Shown: piece after piece, positions 59,685 to 64,000 of the stretch
Layout: each line of letters begins with the position of its first letter
Position numbering within the stretch: position 1 is the first letter of the stretch
NCBI GenBank assembly: GCA_943788345.1
Contig: CALSPX010000017.1
Location: 1 to 64,000 of the forward strand
From: Ascidiaceihabitans sp023955215
Lineage (GTDB): Bacteria; Pseudomonadota; Alphaproteobacteria; Rhodobacterales; Rhodobacteraceae
Direction of reading: 5' to 3'
Length of the DNA: 64,000 nucleotides
Notes under the pieces: model-generated
What the model saw: the letters and a program-made list of their open reading frames with translations, nothing else
Told to the model about the DNA's origin: nothing
Database searches by the model: none
Translations under genes and position numbers: made by a program

Positions 59685-61661
59685 TTATGCCATGAATGCT
59701 TGCGGCTTGGCCGCATCCACAAGGCGTGGATACTGGGACAAGGTGTCACTGACGGACGTGACAGGGCGTTGGTCTGCCTGTGCCACATCTGCGTGCTCTT
59801 GCAGGGTAGCGGTCAATTCAGCGTCTGTAAGGTTTTGCCATTTGGTTTTCTTCTTGATGAACCCCAAGGCCTTCAGTTCGTTGCAAAGTGGTCCGAACTG
59901 GATTTCACTAAGCAGTTTCCAAGCCGCTCGGCGGTCCCCGGCGCTAGACCAAAGGCGCCCAAGATGGTTCAGGCAATGAACGTTTGCGAGGCCGTAATGT
60001 GCGCCCTGATTTACCATTTGGTTTGCATCGTGACCGGGGCGGCGTTGGATGACGCCGACATTTAACTTTGCGTTTCCGGTCATGTTGACCAAATGGAACG
60101 GACTGCCATCGGGACCAAGGATATGGGTCGCCGATTGGTAGTGTGCCAACTGATCTTCCCAGCTGTGATCTTGGGGGTGGAAGATTGTGTAGCCTTCATC
60201 CTCCAGTAAACCTTCAAGAATGCGTTCCCCAAGAAAGCTGCGGCCTAGTTTTCCAAAAGATCCTGAGCGTGAGATATATAATTTCTTGGCTTTTTTCTTG
60301 TTAAAATCGGTTCTTAGGTGCGTGGCTACATAGCTGCGCATTTCGGGGGAGGAGGCCATCAGGCGCCCCGTGCCATTCCCTTGTGGTGGGATGATCAGCT
60401 TATCGACACGGTAAAACTGATCCACAATTTTGTAATTGATTGGGGTGTCGAGGATTTCTGACAATTGTGCAAACAGCTTGTCAGCGTCTTCTTTGTAGTC
60501 GTTGTAGGTCGGGAAAAACAGCACCCCTTCGATGGGTTGATCGATGTGGTCAAGCGCCCAAATCCGCGAGATGGATTCCGTTAAGAAATGTCCAAAGGAT
60601 GGATTGAACCGACCACCAAACATCCAGGTGCCAGGCAAGTCTTTGATGCGGTTGCGGCGTGGGTGCGGGCGTGGGGAGGTTGCGGATTGGCGATGGGTAA
60701 GCCAGCACACGGCTTCTGGTACAGGGTTTTTGTCCTTATCGAACACGGCGGCGGCAAACCGGTAACCTTCGCTGCGCGGGGTTTTGGCAAGCACGGCTTG
60801 GTCAACGGTGATGATTTCGTCTGCCAGTGGCACGCTGGGGTCGATATTATAGACAAGCTGTGGGGCTTTGCCGGTTCCGATACGTGAATAGTCTGGTCTT
60901 AGTTTGAGACGATTTTTCTTTTTGAAAGAGGCGACCTGTCCGTGCGATGTGGTTTCATCCAACGCAAATCCCTTTTTGGACAGGCTGGTGACGATCCGTT
61001 GGTGTCCTTTCCATCCATAAATTTTCGGATGAAGTTCGAGTACAATCAATTCGACGGATGAAAGGTCCGCACCTTCCAGAAATTCGAGCTCATTTCCCTC
61101 AATGTCCATGATTAGGACATTGTGAGGATATTCGCGGGATATCGCGTCATAGTGTTTTGTTTCGACTGAAACGGTGCGTGCTTTGTCTTTCGTGTTGGTC
61201 TCAGAGCGTTGGGAGCCAAGGAAGTTGTCGTGAATATCAAAGCTGATGGCGTCAGGCTGGTTATTACCTGTCACGACAATATTGTTGGACACTGTCGCGC
61301 AGTCGTTGAGGCCGTTATGTTCGTAAAGGTTGCGAATGTGCGGGATTAAATCTGGGTTGGCTTCATAAGATTGCAGGGTCACGTTGTCGACTTACTTTAG
61401 CAAAACAGAGCCAACAATGCCGGCACCCGTCCCCATTTCCATGATCCTGTCACCGGGTTTAATGTTGGCTAAACCAAACTCAATCTCAGGTTTTTCATAG
61501 TCACCAGTTTTGATTGAACGCAAAATGACTGGGAGCAGATGAGGTCCCTCAAGAACCTCAACCCCTTGCAATGTTGCTACAACATTTTGTTGTTCCGCTT
61601 TTGTCAATTTTTGCGTCGTGGTCATAACTGCTTCTTTTTGTTTTGGAATTTCCGCATCCAT
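59685..61661 (-). pseudogene. FkbM methyltransferase / GT61 glycosyltransferase fusion split by an in-frame stop
   Basis: Two frames in the same register, 61661-61392 (89 residues) and 61382-59685 (565 residues), are separated by one TAA at 61392-61394. Together they read as one protein of about 650 residues. The N-terminal part has the SAM motif IMEMGTGAGIVG and, after the stop, SYEANPDLIPHIRNL and LIMDIEGNELEFLEG, the FkbM-type methyltransferase. The C-terminal half is a DUF563/GT61 glycosyltransferase with FGGRFNPSFGHFLTES and LGPDGSPFHLVNM. The first ATG with a ribosome site is at 61625 (AGAAG upstream). It would modify surface polysaccharide. A GTG at 61382 could allow reinitiation of the larger part. 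Confidence 0.7.
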
Positions 61662-61760
61662 TTTTTTGACAGACTACAGTACGTCAAAAAATGTGTAAAC
61701 AATTAGATAGCTGGGGGTCAGATTGGGCGTCTTTTGTGTACAATCTGCTATGGCCTCGAT

Positions 61761-62180
61761 TTAAACGGTGTGTCGTGCCCGTGCGCCACGCTCGATCGCG
61801 GCGGCGTGTAGGCGGTCGATGTTCAACTCGTACCGGATTTCCTCGAGCAGGCGCAATTCTGCCTCGTCCAAGGTTCCATCAGCTGCGGCGACGTCACAGG
61901 CCAGCGCATAAGCCGTTTCAAATAGGCGTTCTGGCAGGGCTTCGCGCACCAGTCCGAATAGGGCATCAAGGCCGTCCTCTTGTTCAAACAGGTCAAACAC
62001 CACTTGGCTGATTGATTTCAAGTGATCGACGTCGAACTCTGCAAAGACAGGCAGCATGTTCACTGCGGACTGAATTTTGATCAGTTCTGCGGTGCGAATA
62101 TCTTCGTTTGAGGCTGAAACCGCGATCATAACTGCGACGAGCGCATCCTGTGGGGTCATTGAATTTGGGAAATCTTGCAC
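61761..62180 (-). CDS. TerB-family tellurite-resistance-like protein
   Basis: A 139-residue all-helical protein with the TerB pattern: PQDALVAVMIAVSASNEDIRTAEL, with an acidic EDIR site, then ACDVAAADGTLDEAELRLLEEI with the metal-binding DG.LDEAE. This seven-helix fold is found both in tellurite-resistance operons and alone; no ter genes accompany it. A role in metal or envelope stress is only suggested. Start is GTG at 62180 or ATG at 62159; GTG has a weak AGGG upstream. It is divergent from lysS. Confidence 0.8.
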   Translation of the reverse strand: MQDFPNSMTPQDALVAVMIAVSASNEDIRTAELIKIQSAVNMLPVFAEFDVDHLKSISQVVFDLFEQEDGLDALFGLVREALPERLFETAYALACDVAAADGTLDEAELRLLEEIRYELNIDRLHAAAIERGARARHTV

Positions 62181-62316
62181 TGGGTAAAGCCCTTTGACTG
62201 TTGGAAATGTCGCATCCGTTTATATTACCAATTTATTGACCCTTGGGGCGTTGATCAATAGGTAGCGGCGAAACAGCGCGCATCGGGCGCGGGTTTATGC
62301 CGGATTGGATATAAAG

Positions 62317-63891
62317 ATGACTGAGACAAGAGAGGCCGCACTGGCCAGCAAAGCGTGGCCCTTTGAAGAAGCCCGCCGTCTGCTCAAACGTTTTGCCAAG
62401 TCGCCACCTGAGAAAGGCTATGTGCTTTTTGAAACTGGTTATGGCCCATCAGGCTTGCCGCATATCGGTACCTTTGGCGAAGTCGCCCGTACAACAATGA
62501 TCCGTCGTGCATTCGAAGAGATCAGCGATATCCCAACCAAGATGGTTTGTTTTTCCGACGATCTGGACGGTATGCGCAAGGTTCCAAGCAACGTTCCAAA
62601 CGCAGACAGCCTGACCGAGCACCTTCAGCGTCCATTGACGCGCGTGCCTGATCCCTTCGGAACGCATGACAGCTTTGGCGATCACAACAATGCAATGCTG
62701 CGCCGCTTCTTGGACACCTTTGGGTTTGAATACGATTTCATCTCTGCCACTGAGTTTTATGGTTCAGGTAAATTTGATGAAGTGCTTTTGCGCGCAGTTG
62801 AAAAATACGATGAAGTCATGGCGGTGATGTTGAAATCATTGCGCGAAGAGCGTCGTCAGACCTATTCGATTTTCTTACCGATCCACCCAGAAACCGGTCG
62901 CGTTTTGTATGTGCCGATGAAGTCGGTCAACAAGGCTGACGGCACGATCACATTCGATGATGAAGATGGTGTTGAGTGGACGCTGCCTGTTACTGGCGGC
63001 AATGTTAAGTTGCAGTGGAAGCCAGACTTTGGCGCACGTTGGGCTGCTTTGGGTGTTGATTTTGAGATGTATGGCAAAGACCACTCAACCAACACGCCGA
63101 TTTACGATGGCATCTGCCGTATCTTGGGTCACAAAGCGCCAGAGCACTTTTCATACGAGTTGTTCTTGGATGAAAACGGTCAGAAGATTTCAAAGACTAG
63201 CGGCAATGGCGTGAGCATTGATAAATGGCTGACTTATGCGTCCTCTGAATCCCTTTCATACTTCATGTACCAAAAGCCGAAGACGGCAAAGCGGATGCAT
63301 TTCGATGTGATCCCAAAAGCGATGGACGAATATCATCAACAGTTGCGTGCCTACGCTGGTCAAGACATCAAAGGCCAGTTGAACAACCCTGTTTGGCACA
63401 TTCACGGTGGTGACGTTCCTGAGTCTAAAATGGTGGTTCCGTATTCCATGCTATTGAACTTGGCATCTGTTTCGGGCGCTGAGGAAAAGGATCAGTTGTG
63501 GGGGTTCATCCAGCGTTATGCACCCGATACTTCGGCTGAAACGAACCCTGACATGGATCAGGCTGCTGGTTTTGCAGTGCGGTATTACAATGACTTTGTA
63601 AAACCAGCCAAAGTGTTCCGCGCCCCGACAGACATTGAGCGCGAAGCGTTGGAAGATCTGCGTGATCGTCTGAAATCTTGGGACGGTGAGTTGGACGGTG
63701 ATGCGTTGCAGTCCGAAGTCTTTGCTTGTGGTCGTGAACGTTTCGACCCGATGCGTGGCTGGTTCACGGCCCTATATGAAGTGCTGCTGGGTGCCTCGCA
63801 GGGGCCACGTTTTGGTGGGTTCATCGCGCTCTACGGTGTTGATGAAACTGTTGCGTTGATTGATCGCGCCTTGGCAGGTGAGTTGCTTTAA
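62317..63891 (+). CDS. lysS: Class I lysyl-tRNA synthetase
   Basis: Charges tRNA(Lys). This is the class I enzyme (archaeal/spirochaete type), not the class II LysRS found in most bacteria. The 524-residue protein has the HIGH motif PHIGTFGE near 48, the KMSKS equivalent KISKTSGN near 290 and a C-terminal helical anticodon domain. The ATG at 62317 is preferred; a TTG four codons upstream is possible. Length agrees with alphaproteobacterial class I LysRS. A terminator follows. Confidence 0.95.
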   Translation: MTETREAALASKAWPFEEARRLLKRFAKSPPEKGYVLFETGYGPSGLPHIGTFGEVARTTMIRRAFEEISDIPTKMVCFSDDLDGMRKVPSNVPNADSLTEHLQRPLTRVPDPFGTHDSFGDHNNAMLRRFLDTFGFEYDFISATEFYGSGKFDEVLLRAVEKYDEVMAVMLKSLREERRQTYSIFLPIHPETGRVLYVPMKSVNKADGTITFDDEDGVEWTLPVTGGNVKLQWKPDFGARWAALGVDFEMYGKDHSTNTPIYDGICRILGHKAPEHFSYELFLDENGQKISKTSGNGVSIDKWLTYASSESLSYFMYQKPKTAKRMHFDVIPKAMDEYHQQLRAYAGQDIKGQLNNPVWHIHGGDVPESKMVVPYSMLLNLASVSGAEEKDQLWGFIQRYAPDTSAETNPDMDQAAGFAVRYYNDFVKPAKVFRAPTDIEREALEDLRDRLKSWDGELDGDALQSEVFACGRERFDPMRGWFTALYEVLLGASQGPRFGGFIALYGVDETVALIDRALAGELL

Positions 63892-63916
63892 GCCTCCGAA
63901 GACTGGTTCGAAATTG

Positions 63917-63950
63917 AAAGGGCGGTTTGTTTCGGCAAGCCGCCCTTTTT
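63917..63950 (+). terminator. Rho-independent terminator of lysS
   Basis: GGGCGGTTTG-tttcgg-CAAGCCGCCC followed by TTTTT, beginning 26 nt after the stop. The stem uses the same GGGCGG arm as the aspS terminator. The last 50 bp of the window show no further feature. Confidence 0.88.
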
Positions 63951-64000
63951 CATATCTTGTTGATTTGGGTTGATTGCGGGCTAACTCTTCTGAGAAACAG

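Noticed and set aside
61382..61661. Frameshift as the cause of the split FkbM-GT61 gene
   Set aside because: Both parts are in the same reading frame; a single TAA separates them.
1..64000. tRNA, rRNA, prophage, insertion sequences or CRISPR arrays
   Set aside because: Intergenic regions were read for cloverleaf ends, transposase frames and regular repeats; none were convincing.

Overview
The window looks like chromosomal DNA of a Rhodobacterales (Roseobacter-group) alphaproteobacterium of moderate GC. The indicators are an RpoH sigma factor of the RpoHII type, a class I lysyl-tRNA synthetase, a methylmalonyl-CoA epimerase followed by a DUF1467 gene, a membrane-anchored MoeB/ThiF-like protein behind dut, and a two-copy glycine riboswitch in front of a DadA-like oxidase. 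This placement is inferred from gene content; no 16S rRNA gene, tRNA gene, CRISPR array, prophage or complete insertion sequence was seen.

Layout. 0-8 kb: aspS, an acetyltransferase, a response regulator, mce-DUF1467, an EI24/nitroreductase pair, an HDAC-family deacetylase and trpS. 8-14 kb: a rhomboid-like protein lacking its catalytic residues, murJ, an intergenic region with a duplicated 32-bp element, a LysR regulator divergent from a DoxX/ring-cleavage-type VOC pair (resembling quinone-detoxification operons), and an agmatinase-type ureohydrolase. 14-24.7 kb: an LpoA-like lipoprotein translationally coupled to glnD, rsmI-yraN, gshB-hydrolase, the YifB ATPase, a glutathione transferase and cobC-cobU. 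24.8-30.5 kb: rpoHII, then coaBC-dut-moeB-like in overlapping reading frames, then an M3 peptidase. 30.6-37.2 kb: ghrA, then the cell-shape operon mreB-mreC-mreD-mrdA-rodA (minus strand). 37.4-42 kb: a VOC protein, leuA with a leucine-rich leader peptide and alternative hairpins, a short-chain dehydrogenase and an 18-repeat MORN protein. 42-50.3 kb: nadE, a small membrane protein, gltX, a ChaC/GGCT-like gene downstream of the ybbA-ybbP ABC pair, and divergent tesA. 50.3-53.1 kb: two cold-shock genes with a shared 5'-UTR design, an orphan BrnA-like protein and a stand-alone ParB-domain protein of foreign appearance. 53.2-64 kb: ettA, nadD, a DMT transporter, a PBP4-type carboxypeptidase, the riboswitch-controlled oxidase, an FkbM-methyltransferase/GT61 fusion broken by one in-frame stop, a TerB-family protein and lysS.

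Most genes are housekeeping: four aminoacyl-tRNA synthetases (Asp, Trp, Glu, Lys), peptidoglycan synthesis and shape (murJ, mreBCD, mrdA, rodA, dacB, LpoA-like), NAD synthesis (nadD, nadE), CoA, cobamide, glutathione and leucine synthesis. Packing is tight, with many 1- or 4-nt overlaps between co-directional genes and several overlapping convergent ends.

The most interesting signals are regulatory or degenerate: the leuA attenuator-like leader, the tandem glycine riboswitch, the duplicated TGTACAGTTT element upstream of murJ, dispersed palindromes (one inside a coding region), the catalytically dead rhomboid, the nonsense-split surface-polysaccharide gene, and the ParB-domain/BrnA accessory patch.
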